A stretch of 64,000 bases of DNA from JBGSON01 sp041739085. Lineage in GTDB: Bacteria; Patescibacteriota; Gracilibacteria; CAIRYL01. Below, piece by piece: positions 49,786 to 58,960 of this stretch. Where the stretch lies: the NCBI GenBank assembly GCA_041739085.1, contig JBGSON010000005.1, forward strand, positions 37,779 to 101,778. The letters are read 5' to 3'. Position 1 is the stretch's first letter, and the number at the start of each line of letters is the position of its first letter. The position numbers were made by a program, and so were the translations under genes. The notes below the pieces were generated by a model that saw only the letters and a list, made by a program, of their open reading frames with translations, was not told where the DNA came from and searched no databases.

Positions 49786-52700
49786 TCACGGGCTCGGAGG
49801 CATCTGTTGAAGATCTTCATTTGTGCTTTTCACGCGGATGAGGGAAATGCGGTAGTGTTCTCGTCGGATGTCATAGAGCTCCCTCATGATATCATAACGG
49901 GTCATTTCTCCTGTGGGGTCAGAAAGGATGAACGTGTGGATGGATCGGCCTCTGGGATCATCCGTCTCCAATCTTTGCCCGATGACTTCCCAATGAAATC
50001 CCGCTTTTATAAGCCTCTTTTCAAATGATCGTTGAATATCCTTTTCGGGGGGAAGTGAAATCTCAATATGGATCGGACTGATGAGAGTGATGCGGGGATC
50101 CTCAGAAAGCATAAGAGGAAGATTCACGTTGCCGTTTTCAATCGCCCTGTAGAGATCCCTGTTCTCTGAAAAATTATTCCTCTCCTTCAGCATCTCAAAA
50201 AACTCTTCCTTGTTCGCATAATACTGAAGCGGAGCGATGAGGGAAAAAGCTCTCCTGATGGCGTCCGATCCCATTTTTATGATCTCTCCTTTGTCTCTCA
50301 GCTGAACTTCTTCGTATCCAAGCTCCTGAAGCTGAATGAGGATCTTGAGGAGATCATAAAGGGTAAGCTGATTATCTCCCTTTTGAGATGACGGAAGGTC
50401 AATATCTATTCCTGCTTCTTCCTCATGCGTGTCCTCATGTGCGCGCTGCACCCGAAAAAGGACCCTCGCTTTCGACGAATCATCCATCGAATATCTGTCA
50501 ACAGAGAAAGGAGGATTAATGTTCAGTCCAGACTGAGCGAGGATCCCCGAGAGTTTGCTGAACTCTCCTCTTCTGTTTGGAAGAACGACATCGACATTCC
50601 AGATTTGACGGAGGGGGTCCTTCTCCAGATATTCTGCAACAATCGCCAAAACATCGATTTCTCCGCTTCCAATGATCTCCATCTTTTCATCATGGGTACC
50701 CTTCTTCCGGTACCGTATGCTCACTCTGCCCTCATCAAGGATCCGGATGATCTCCTTTTCGGGCATGAGCACGAGCCGGGCGACTCTTTTTACATACCGC
50801 TTGCCGAGGGCAATGAGCCTTGCGGAGTTTGTTTTCTCATCTCCCTTCTCAGATGAAGGATTGCGGAGCCGCGATCGAAGGATGGATTTCCCGGATCTCG
50901 AACTCATAAAAGACACCCATTCGGGACTTATGGGGTCATCTTCTCCGGGAGAAAGTGTTTCGATATGGATCTTGTCGCCCTGTTGGAGCGGGGCAAGGAG
51001 AGGAAGTTCCATTTCTTCCATCCCGCGCTTCACCATCATCGATTGTGCGCGGGCAAGAAGATTATCATGAATGGCTTTCGTGAAATCGAGACCCGTTCCT
51101 TCTCTCGGAATAGAAACAATGTCATTGTCCTTTGTGAGAACCTGAATTTGATTCCGGAATAATCCTTCCGCTGCTTCAAATATTCCGCGCATCGAGGGAT
51201 CAACAGTTTTCAGAATTTCTGAGATCTCGCGTCGGAGAGATGGCGGAGTGCCATCCGAACTCTCTCCTCCTCTTTCGGGAGAATCAATGATCCTCGAGAA
51301 AAAATCTCCCCGCTTGAGACGTTCTCTGCTCAGGACATCATTGATATGAAAAACAAGCTCCCCCCCGTATTTCTTGTTCGTCGTACTGAGAAGAATTCCT
51401 GCTCCATAGGGAAGTACTTTCACCGTGTATTCATGTCCGTCGCAGAATTCATGCTCGATAAAATATTTTACCTGTTCCACATCGTTTTTACCACGGACGC
51501 TGATATCGATCATGAACTGGGGATCGAATCTGCTGATGGGGAGATCATCGATTGTGAGTTCTGCCACCGGCTTATTCGATGCTGCATTCTCCAGAAATGT
51601 TACAAACCGGTAGGGGGTGATGCTGATCGACTCGATCCCTTCCTGGAAACAATTCTCAACGCGGCCTGGGCCGATTTCAACGACATGACCTCTGTTGAAT
51701 CTTCCGATGATCATTTTCCAGTTTGCATCATCTTTGCCGCAAAAATCACCCATCTTCCCTTCCATTGTCATATCAAAGTGTTCGAGTAATTGTGGATTAA
51801 TCCACCTCACCGCCAAACGTGCGAGTCTTTCATGGACATCTTTCATCCTGAGAACTCTGGCGAGCGGGATGTAGACATCGAGCGTCTCCTGTCCGATTTT
51901 TTTCTGCTTTTCCGGAGAAAGCCCGTCGAGCGTCTCCAGGTTATGGAGACGGTCCATAAGCTTGATGATGATGGCCTTTAATCTGTCCCGGCTTGCCTCG
52001 AGAAGCCTCCCGAATGTTTTCTCCTTTTTTCCCTCCGCATCCCCTTCGTCTTCTTTCGTCAATCCCCTGACATTGTGCAGGACCTGCGCCATGAGGTCTT
52101 TCATCCGGTCATGCCACCCCCCAATCTCTTCGAGGAGATCCATGTAGAGGAGGACTGAAAAGAGGTCTTTCTCCTCACAATGAGACTTGCTCCAGAATTC
52201 ACGAACGGCTTTTCTCGCTGCTTCAGGAAGCGAAGTGTAATACTCATCCTCGGCAATGTCCTTCCAGCTTTTTACATGGAACCTCATGAATCCGTCATCT
52301 TTGTCGTATGAGCGGAAGAAATGGCGGATCATCTCTTCTGAAAGTTCTCCAGCATCTGTTGACACTTGGATCTCCCTTCGGGAAACAAGACCTTTGTTTA
52401 AATCCTCCAGATGATCGTGTTTCGTGGCGCTGATGGTGCTCGTAAGTCCGATGTATCCGTATTCGACGAGATTGTGGAGAACCCCCCAGAGATGCGTGGT
52501 GTAGGAATCTCTCGTTTCTCTCCAGAGGAGAAGGATCTTTCTTTGAAGATCATCGGAGAGCGAAATACTCTGCATTGATTGTACGAGTTCACCTCTCGTT
52601 TGTGCATGGAACACCAGATTCCCGTCATTCTCCGCATCCCCTTTCCCCTTCCAGATCATCTCCCTTGTCCCTTGCGGTAACTCCTGAAACACCTCCCGGA

Positions 52701-53052
52701 TGAGCTCCGGATTTGCGGAACTTTTTAATACACCAGTTCCTGTCCCTCTTTTTCGATCGCGATGAAGATACATATCATAGAGCCACTCTGCGATCCTGAT
52801 AACGGTCCGCACTTTTTCGGTCTCATCGTCCCCTGGGGATACGCCGAGTTCTTCTCTCCGATTCTCAATTGCCATAAGCTCCTGAAGCATTCTTCCCCGC
52901 TCTTCGGTGACGACTCTCTGGAACTCATGGGTGTCGAAATTCATTTTTCCCAGAAGCACGGTCTCGCTATGCCCACTGATGTGCCCAGTGACAAATGTAA
53001 TCATCTCATCAAATGCCTTCTCCTTTCGGACGCTGGATTCCTGAGACAACAT
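49786..53052 (-). CDS. Giant RelA/SpoT homologue, probably hydrolase only
   Basis: A 1088-residue protein. The HD hydrolase domain holds HDHLED (residues 212-217) and IIIKLMDRLHNLETL (residues 362-376), which provide the metal and catalytic positions of SpoT. EKQKKIGQETLDVYIPLARVL (381-401) is a strong RelA/SpoT signature. The synthetase motifs (R-x-K-x-x-x-S and the YQSLH segment) are not seen in residues 430-590, so (p)ppGpp synthesis is doubtful. TGS follows (635-700, QIQVLTKDNDIVSIPREG). ACT-like beta segments (IWNVDVVLPNRRGEFSKLSGIL) and more fill the last 300 residues. It is longer than usual RSH proteins (about 750). Confidence 0.82.
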   Translation of the reverse strand: MLSQESSVRKEKAFDEMITFVTGHISGHSETVLLGKMNFDTHEFQRVVTEERGRMLQELMAIENRREELGVSPGDDETEKVRTVIRIAEWLYDMYLHRDRKRGTGTGVLKSSANPELIREVFQELPQGTREMIWKGKGDAENDGNLVFHAQTRGELVQSMQSISLSDDLQRKILLLWRETRDSYTTHLWGVLHNLVEYGYIGLTSTISATKHDHLEDLNKGLVSRREIQVSTDAGELSEEMIRHFFRSYDKDDGFMRFHVKSWKDIAEDEYYTSLPEAARKAVREFWSKSHCEEKDLFSVLLYMDLLEEIGGWHDRMKDLMAQVLHNVRGLTKEDEGDAEGKKEKTFGRLLEASRDRLKAIIIKLMDRLHNLETLDGLSPEKQKKIGQETLDVYIPLARVLRMKDVHERLARLAVRWINPQLLEHFDMTMEGKMGDFCGKDDANWKMIIGRFNRGHVVEIGPGRVENCFQEGIESISITPYRFVTFLENAASNKPVAELTIDDLPISRFDPQFMIDISVRGKNDVEQVKYFIEHEFCDGHEYTVKVLPYGAGILLSTTNKKYGGELVFHINDVLSRERLKRGDFFSRIIDSPERGGESSDGTPPSLRREISEILKTVDPSMRGIFEAAEGLFRNQIQVLTKDNDIVSIPREGTGLDFTKAIHDNLLARAQSMMVKRGMEEMELPLLAPLQQGDKIHIETLSPGEDDPISPEWVSFMSSRSGKSILRSRLRNPSSEKGDEKTNSARLIALGKRYVKRVARLVLMPEKEIIRILDEGRVSIRYRKKGTHDEKMEIIGSGEIDVLAIVAEYLEKDPLRQIWNVDVVLPNRRGEFSKLSGILAQSGLNINPPFSVDRYSMDDSSKARVLFRVQRAHEDTHEEEAGIDIDLPSSQKGDNQLTLYDLLKILIQLQELGYEEVQLRDKGEIIKMGSDAIRRAFSLIAPLQYYANKEEFFEMLKERNNFSENRDLYRAIENGNVNLPLMLSEDPRITLISPIHIEISLPPEKDIQRSFEKRLIKAGFHWEVIGQRLETDDPRGRSIHTFILSDPTGEMTRYDIMRELYDIRREHYRISLIRVKSTNEDLQQMPPSP

Positions 53053-53226
53053 TTCCTCAATTAAGAAAAAGATTCCTTGGAAAGTGAAGATTTATACTCT
53101 TTTTCACGTATGAATTCAAGCATTTTCATTCTCTTTCATCGCTTGGACTCGGAATTGGAATTCATCTACACTTCCCACAAGGAAAACGGATTTTCCGGCA
53201 ATTTTCCATTATTTTCACAGGAGAAG

Positions 53227-54444
53227 ATGATGAAAATCACAAAAGATGACCAGTCGGCGTTCAATGAAGAGGTGAACATGTCCTATCTCCCGAAAGACCT
53301 TCCTCTTCTCACGAACAGGCAGATCATTAAGCATTATGTCTCCTCTCTCCTTGTTTACGGCACCGCTCTTTTCGTCGTTTGGAACAACCACTGGTACGGG
53401 CAACTCCTCTCCGCGAAACTCTTCGGCAAAATTCCCATTACCGGAATACTGCTCGCGATGTATATCGCCTATGTTTTGATCGCCCCTTTCGTGTACATGC
53501 TGAGCCGGCCCAAGTCGCTCTGGCGGTCAAAGCCGCTCCTTATCATAGGCTATCTGAAACGATTTTTTCTTCTGGGAAGAGAGGGAAGGAAGTCTTGGAT
53601 CTCAGGAAAATCAAAGGATATCCTCCCGACCCGTGACGAGCGACAGGCGCTTCTTTTCTTCTTCGTCAAATTCTTCTTCGGCCCGCAGATGCTCCAGTAT
53701 GCACTCACAAACTTCACACTCCTCCACGACTTCCTCATTTCAAATCTCTCCACATCGTTTTCTGCTCTTCTCGACGCGGGCAAAGATATTCCGAGAGAAG
53801 TGTGGATCGCATTTCAGACGAATCTCTATGCGTTTCTCATTACGAGTTTCTTTTTCATCGATACGCTCATTTTTGCGTGTGGATATTTCTGGGAAGCAGG
53901 ATTTTTGAAAAACAAGCTCCGATCCGTCGAAGATACTGCTTTCGGTATTCTCGTTTGTCTTATCTGCTATCCCCCGTTCAATACTTTCACCTCCACAATC
54001 CTGAACTGGGTGCCTTCCGATCAGGCTACTTTTTTCAATGATCCGTCGCATACATTGACGTGGGTATTCCGATGGACTGCTCTCTCTTTTCTCCTCATCT
54101 ACACTGCAGCATCCGTTGCGCTCTTCACCAAAGCGAGCAATCTCACGAACCGGGGGATTGTTACGATTTTTCCGTACAACATCGTCCGCCATCCCGCGTA
54201 TATCGGAAAGAACCTCCACTGGTGGCTCACGGGAATTCCTGTCATCGCAACGTATATTGCGGTATCGAGAGACACCGGAGAACCGTATCTCTGGGGAATG
54301 CTCGGTATGATTTTCAGCCTCGCCTCCTGGACATTCATCTACTATCTCCGTGCCGTGACGGAGGAACGCCATCTTATGAAAGACCCTGATTACCGCGCGT
54401 ATGTTGCGAAGGTGAAATACCGCTTCATCCCCGGCGTTTTTTAA
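53227..54444 (+). CDS. Isoprenylcysteine/phospholipid methyltransferase-like membrane protein
   Basis: A 405-residue membrane protein with about eight hydrophobic segments. The C-terminus has FPYNIVRHPAYIGKNLHWWLTGIP, then LRAVTEERHLMKDPDYRAYV and KYRFIPGVF, the SAM-binding pattern of ICMT/PEMT-like enzymes. It could methylate a lipid or a protein thiol; the substrate is unknown. The start is set at the ATG 53227; AGGAG a few bases upstream is one of the few Shine-Dalgarno-like motifs in the window. Longer in-frame starts exist (TTG 53077, ATG 53110). Confidence 0.75.
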   Translation: MMKITKDDQSAFNEEVNMSYLPKDLPLLTNRQIIKHYVSSLLVYGTALFVVWNNHWYGQLLSAKLFGKIPITGILLAMYIAYVLIAPFVYMLSRPKSLWRSKPLLIIGYLKRFFLLGREGRKSWISGKSKDILPTRDERQALLFFFVKFFFGPQMLQYALTNFTLLHDFLISNLSTSFSALLDAGKDIPREVWIAFQTNLYAFLITSFFFIDTLIFACGYFWEAGFLKNKLRSVEDTAFGILVCLICYPPFNTFTSTILNWVPSDQATFFNDPSHTLTWVFRWTALSFLLIYTAASVALFTKASNLTNRGIVTIFPYNIVRHPAYIGKNLHWWLTGIPVIATYIAVSRDTGEPYLWGMLGMIFSLASWTFIYYLRAVTEERHLMKDPDYRAYVAKVKYRFIPGVF

Positions 54445-54456
54445 TTCTCTGTCCCT

Positions 54457-54963
54457 ATGCTGAAAGACATTTCTCATTTGTATTCAAAATTCCGGGAAAA
54501 CGGTTTTGAGGTATCAGAACATGAGACCATGGACGGGGTTCCTCTTCTCGCATCTTGCCGGCAGACAAATTTTTCATTCACAAAATTTGGATTTGCAGAG
54601 ACTTTTTTCATTTTCCGGGAGATCTATGAAAATTCCGCGGAGGCGGTTCGGATTTTTTCCTCTCAGGCTTTCGCATACGCACAAAAGAACCGGAAAATCC
54701 ACCTCCCCTGCGGTTTTTTTGAATCGGTGTGGGTGTTTCCGGTGGCGATCATGCAAAACCCTTCTCCTGAAGTCATTTCCTCAGTCGAAGAGAACGCTCC
54801 AAGAAAACACTGGGCGGCAGGGGAAATGCCCGTCATCATGAATGCACGTTCAGGAGCTCTTTCGTATTACCGGAAAACTCCGATCTGGGGATACGCGTAT
54901 TATGCCGGATTCCGGAAACAGATTGAAAAATACTTATTCCTTGAGCGGGGGATGGCTTCCTGA
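54457..54963 (+). CDS. Hypothetical protein, 168 residues
   Basis: No family is recognised. The product is aromatic-rich with no signal peptide; a repeated theme is short hydrophobic patches such as FAETFFIFREIYE, FESVWVFPVAIM and WGYAYYAGFRKQIEKYLFLE. It begins 12 bp after the ICMT-like gene and may be co-transcribed. Its stop is 2 bp from the end of the convergent uvrC. Confidence 0.65.
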   Translation: MLKDISHLYSKFRENGFEVSEHETMDGVPLLASCRQTNFSFTKFGFAETFFIFREIYENSAEAVRIFSSQAFAYAQKNRKIHLPCGFFESVWVFPVAIMQNPSPEVISSVEENAPRKHWAAGEMPVIMNARSGALSYYRKTPIWGYAYYAGFRKQIEKYLFLERGMAS

Positions 54964-54965
54964 GA

Positions 54966-57311
54966 TCAGAGCTGCTGTCTCAGGACCTGCAGGACTTTTT
55001 TCGATACTATGGTGAGCAATTCTTCATCAGAAGCCTCGCGGATACCGGCAATCGATCCGAACTTTCTGAGAAGTTCCTTCTTTGTCTTCATACCGATCCC
55101 GGGTATATCGTCGAGGACGGACTTCTGCTGGCGCTTCTGCCGGAGGTTCTGCTGGTAGGCGAGTGCGAATCGGTGCGCTTCATCACGAATTCTCTGGAGA
55201 AGTTTTCCTTCCGGAGATTCTTTTTTGATATCGACCGGCTGTTTTTTTCCGGGCATGAAGATCTCCTCTTCTTTTTTGGCGATCGAAATGAGGGCGATTT
55301 CACGAGCGAACGGAACAGTATTGAGCACCTTCTCTGCAGCACCGAGCTGTCCTTTCCCTCCGTCGATGACAATGAGGTCCGGGAGGATGGTGAGACTTTC
55401 GTGCTTAATTTTTTTCCCGAATTTCTTGAATACAAAAAGATTGTCGATCGTCGCAAGATCTTTAAAAAATGACGGCAGTTCTCCCGCGCGTTCAAATCCA
55501 AAATTGATGAGCTCATCGATGCGATCGGGATTCTCTTCTTTCACAAATATTTTATTGAGGTCGGATTCTTCAACACATTTTGCGATGAGAAAAAAATCAT
55601 AGCGCTCATCGCTGATCTCCGGTCTCATGAACCACCGGATGTATTCCGATTCCTTTTCCCACTGGAACCGAAAAAGCACTCCCACGACCCGCTTCTCATT
55701 TTTGAGAATGAAGAAATCATCTTTTGTCGGTCTTTTTTTAGGCCTCACTCCGTTTCTTTTCAGAATCTTCAGCGACTCGACGAGGTCTTCTTTCGCGATC
55801 GGCTTCTGGATCTTGTATGAAGCGGGGAGAACCCTTTTTATGTGCCGGAGTCTCCTCATGAGGACTTCTTCCATGCTTTTGAAATCATCGACTTCACCGT
55901 GCTCTATCGTCTGGAGTTTGAAGTGGCGGTAATGGGAATTCTTTGCTTCCCCGTTTTCAAAAACGACCATGGATGCGACCGTATCCGTTCCTCCGAAATG
56001 GGAGATATCATAGCATTCCATCCGTTTCGGGATCTTTGCGAGTCCGAGTGCTTTCTGGAGGGATTCAAGATTCTTTTCTGGTGATTCTTCATGTTTGATG
56101 AAGCTTGCCGCATTCCGGACGGCATACGCTTCTGCGTTTTTTTCCGCTAACTTCAGGAGATCGAACCGCTTTCCTTTCTTTGGAAGGGATATCTCCGCCT
56201 TTGTCCCCCAGCTCCTCGTGAAAAATCCTTCCCATGATTCCCTTTCGGCTTCCGGAAAGATCTCTCCTGAAACAATAAGATATTTTGGAAAATCTGCGGC
56301 ACGATCCGCATGTTCCCGGAAAAACGCGGAAAGAGTCTCCAGTGCGTCTTCTCCCTCCGGACAGGGAAGGGTAAACGTTTCAGAGTTGATGACTTTTCCG
56401 TCTCGGATCTGAAAGACATGAAAAAAGGCATGGGCAAACTTCTGGACCGCTCCGATAACATCCGCCGAGAACTCATCGGGCGCGGAGACGATCTGTTTTT
56501 CGGATATCGAGCGGACGGAGAGGTAGAGATCACGAATCCGGGCAGCTTTCTCAAACTCCTGTTTTTGAGCCGCCTCTTTCATCCTCGATTCGAGATCCCT
56601 GAGGACGCCGCCGGTATCTCCTTTGAGGAACTTGACCGCCTCTGCAATGCGACTCCGGTATTCTTCCTTTGAAATATTCCCGATGCAGGGACCGGAGCAT
56701 TTCTTGATATGGAAATTGATGCAGGGATACTTGATATTCCCCGGATTTTTTATGGTCACTTTCCCCGGCTCCGATTCTTTGATCTCCAGGTTCGTGGACC
56801 GGAAGAAAAAAATATCGCGGAGAAGATCGATGGTCGCCCGGACTGATGATGAGGAGACTTTCGGTCCGAAATAAAGACCCCCGTCCTTGACGATCCTCCG
56901 GACAAGGGTGATCCTCGGGAAATCCTCCTGAATGGAAACGGAGAAATAGGCATAGCTCTTGTCATCCCGGAGAAGGATATTGAACTTCGGTTTTTTTTCC
57001 TTGATGAGATTGGACTCAAGGATGATCGCTTCCGTTTCCGAGGTCGTCTCCGTCCACCGGAGATCTTCTGTTTTTTCAATGAGTTTCAGTGTCTTTGCCC
57101 CGTGGGTCGCGGACTTTTGAAAATAACTTTTCACCCGTTTTTTGAGGTCTTTCGCTTTCCCGACATAGAGTGTTTCTCCTTCTCCGGAGTGCATTTCATA
57201 GACCCCCGGCAACGAGGGAAGTGCTTTGAGCGCTTTCACGATACTTTCTGGGATAATTTTTTCCCGTGAAAGTTCCTTCTTCGATTGGGATGAGTCCGTG
57301 TCCTTCTTCAT
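54966..57311 (-). CDS. uvrC: UvrC excinuclease subunit with a large insertion in the nuclease domain
   Basis: Makes both cuts in nucleotide excision repair with UvrA/UvrB. The 781-residue product has a GIY-YIG domain (residues 34-115, LPGVYEMHSGEGETLYVGKAKDLKKRV), Cys positions CINFHIKKCSGPCIG, a UVR domain (near 240-265), the RNase H-like endonuclease (ECYDISHFGGTDTVASMVVF, DLIVIDGGKGQLGAAE) and a HhH end (DDIPGIGMKTKKELLRKFGS). Ordinary UvrC is about 600 residues. The extra length is a segment of about 150 residues (492-642) between LMRRLRHI and PDLIVIDGG, placed inside the nuclease domain. The start is the ATG at 57309-57311. Confidence 0.93.
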   Translation of the reverse strand: MKKDTDSSQSKKELSREKIIPESIVKALKALPSLPGVYEMHSGEGETLYVGKAKDLKKRVKSYFQKSATHGAKTLKLIEKTEDLRWTETTSETEAIILESNLIKEKKPKFNILLRDDKSYAYFSVSIQEDFPRITLVRRIVKDGGLYFGPKVSSSSVRATIDLLRDIFFFRSTNLEIKESEPGKVTIKNPGNIKYPCINFHIKKCSGPCIGNISKEEYRSRIAEAVKFLKGDTGGVLRDLESRMKEAAQKQEFEKAARIRDLYLSVRSISEKQIVSAPDEFSADVIGAVQKFAHAFFHVFQIRDGKVINSETFTLPCPEGEDALETLSAFFREHADRAADFPKYLIVSGEIFPEAERESWEGFFTRSWGTKAEISLPKKGKRFDLLKLAEKNAEAYAVRNAASFIKHEESPEKNLESLQKALGLAKIPKRMECYDISHFGGTDTVASMVVFENGEAKNSHYRHFKLQTIEHGEVDDFKSMEEVLMRRLRHIKRVLPASYKIQKPIAKEDLVESLKILKRNGVRPKKRPTKDDFFILKNEKRVVGVLFRFQWEKESEYIRWFMRPEISDERYDFFLIAKCVEESDLNKIFVKEENPDRIDELINFGFERAGELPSFFKDLATIDNLFVFKKFGKKIKHESLTILPDLIVIDGGKGQLGAAEKVLNTVPFAREIALISIAKKEEEIFMPGKKQPVDIKKESPEGKLLQRIRDEAHRFALAYQQNLRQKRQQKSVLDDIPGIGMKTKKELLRKFGSIAGIREASDEELLTIVSKKVLQVLRQQL

Positions 57312-57451
57312 GCGCAAAAAATAACTCCCTTGGAATTGCAGGGAAAATACTACTCCTTTCAATCCCTGAGCGCTACTTCTCACAAACAAAAATTGACAAT
57401 TTCTTTGTATTTGGGGACAATCCTCGCCGATCGAGCATCGCCCCAATTTCT

Positions 57452-58960
57452 ATGTCTTTCTTCGGACGTTCTCACCACGACTACCTGAAGAGGAGGCGCT
57501 TCCACCCCCTCCTCATCACCCTTCTCATCATTGCGGGAGGGCTTGCTCTCTATTTTCTCGTGAAAGGCGTCTTTTTCGGGGATACCGGATCCGATGCGGA
57601 GATACGCCTTCTCATGCCATCGCATAATACTCTCTATGTCCAGTTCAAGGGCAGTAGCGAATATACTCCAGTGATGAAAAGTCCGGTAAAGATCCTTCCG
57701 AATGAAACGATCCAGAGCAGAAATACAGCGAATGCATATATTGAATTCTATGACGGATCAACGGTATTCCTGGATCAGAAAACCGAGCTCGTCGTCGAGA
57801 GAAGTCTTGATCACAAAGGAGGAGCGCGGGAGATCGCTCTCAAGCTCATTGCTGGTCAGATGTGGGGAGATATTAAACAGAGTATGAATCCGAGGTCGCT
57901 CTTTGAGATACAATTGTCGCCGACCATTTTCCTCACGACAAAAAACGCGAAATTTTCGGTGAACTATGAGGAATCGGTTGTAAAAGTGTCTGACGGAAGT
58001 GTCCGGATATCAAAGAGGGATAAGGACACCGAGGTCTTCTTCCAGGACTTGGGAGTCGGCCAACAGTTCTTCTATGGAGGGAATATTGAGGAGAACGCAC
58101 TCGCGATCCTCATGGAAGACCCCTGGTTTACCGCCCACAAGTCCGGTGATTTTTCACTCTCCTCCTCTTCGGAATCAACCGTAGGGGGCAACGGTGATAC
58201 TCCTCCGACTGGGACCACTCCTGATCCCATCCAGATCCTTGTTCCGGGGAAGAACAGCTCCACTGTTTTTGTGAGTGCCGATGCTCAGGAGATCTCCGGC
58301 CTTGTGCCGAGTACAAGCGAAAAGGTTTTTGTGAACGATTACGAACTCACGAAATATGCTGCGGGGACAACAAATTTTAAATACACCGCGAGTGTCGGAT
58401 TCGAGAATCTGAAGAAAGGGAAAAACCTCTTCACGGTGAAAGCACTCGGAGACAATGCTGTCGTTCTCGGGACGGCAGAGATCACCATCATCTATGATCC
58501 CGATGGAAACTTCGAACAGTACGGGGAAACGGGAGGCACCAGTACGACCGCCGGGACGACGGAGACCGGAAATACTGAGACAACGGCTGCCGGGACGTTC
58601 GCCATCAAATCTCCGAATAACGGTGATAATTACTCCGCTCCTGATCTCTCAGGCGTTGACGTGAAGGGGATCGCCCCATCGAATGCCCACAGAATCGACG
58701 TCAACGGCTATACGCTTTCGAAATTCTCCTCGGGTGATGAGTCCTGGCTCTATAAAGTCCGGACAGAACTGGGGAACCTCGAGGCGGGGAAGGAGAATGT
58801 GTATGAAGCAAAAGTGTATGACAAAGACGGGAATCTCATCGGACAGGATTTTATCACGATAACTTTTCCCGCGGGGACATCTGCTCCATCAACGACTGAA
58901 TCAGAGCCCGAAGTGCTTGAACCTTCAGGGGTGGTCACCACTGAAGCAGAAAGAACGTGA
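57452..58960 (+). CDS. Membrane-anchored FecR-domain protein
   Basis: A 502-residue protein with one N-terminal membrane helix (LLITLLIIAGGLALYFLVKGVFF) and an external remainder. Residues 70-200 form a FecR-like domain (ETIQSRNTANAYIEFYDGSTVFLDQKTEL, KLIAGQMWGDIKQ, FEIQLSPTIFLTTKNAKFSVNYEESVVKVSDGSV). Two Ig-like/beta modules follow (STVFVSADAQEISGLVPSTSE and GTFAIKSPNNGDNYSAPD), joined by Thr/Gly/Ser-rich linkers. In other bacteria FecR domains relay envelope signals to sigma factors; here no such sigma factor is adjacent, so it may be structural. The ATG at 57452 is chosen. It abuts the MFS gene end. Confidence 0.8.
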   Translation: MSFFGRSHHDYLKRRRFHPLLITLLIIAGGLALYFLVKGVFFGDTGSDAEIRLLMPSHNTLYVQFKGSSEYTPVMKSPVKILPNETIQSRNTANAYIEFYDGSTVFLDQKTELVVERSLDHKGGAREIALKLIAGQMWGDIKQSMNPRSLFEIQLSPTIFLTTKNAKFSVNYEESVVKVSDGSVRISKRDKDTEVFFQDLGVGQQFFYGGNIEENALAILMEDPWFTAHKSGDFSLSSSSESTVGGNGDTPPTGTTPDPIQILVPGKNSSTVFVSADAQEISGLVPSTSEKVFVNDYELTKYAAGTTNFKYTASVGFENLKKGKNLFTVKALGDNAVVLGTAEITIIYDPDGNFEQYGETGGTSTTAGTTETGNTETTAAGTFAIKSPNNGDNYSAPDLSGVDVKGIAPSNAHRIDVNGYTLSKFSSGDESWLYKVRTELGNLEAGKENVYEAKVYDKDGNLIGQDFITITFPAGTSAPSTTESEPEVLEPSGVVTTEAERT

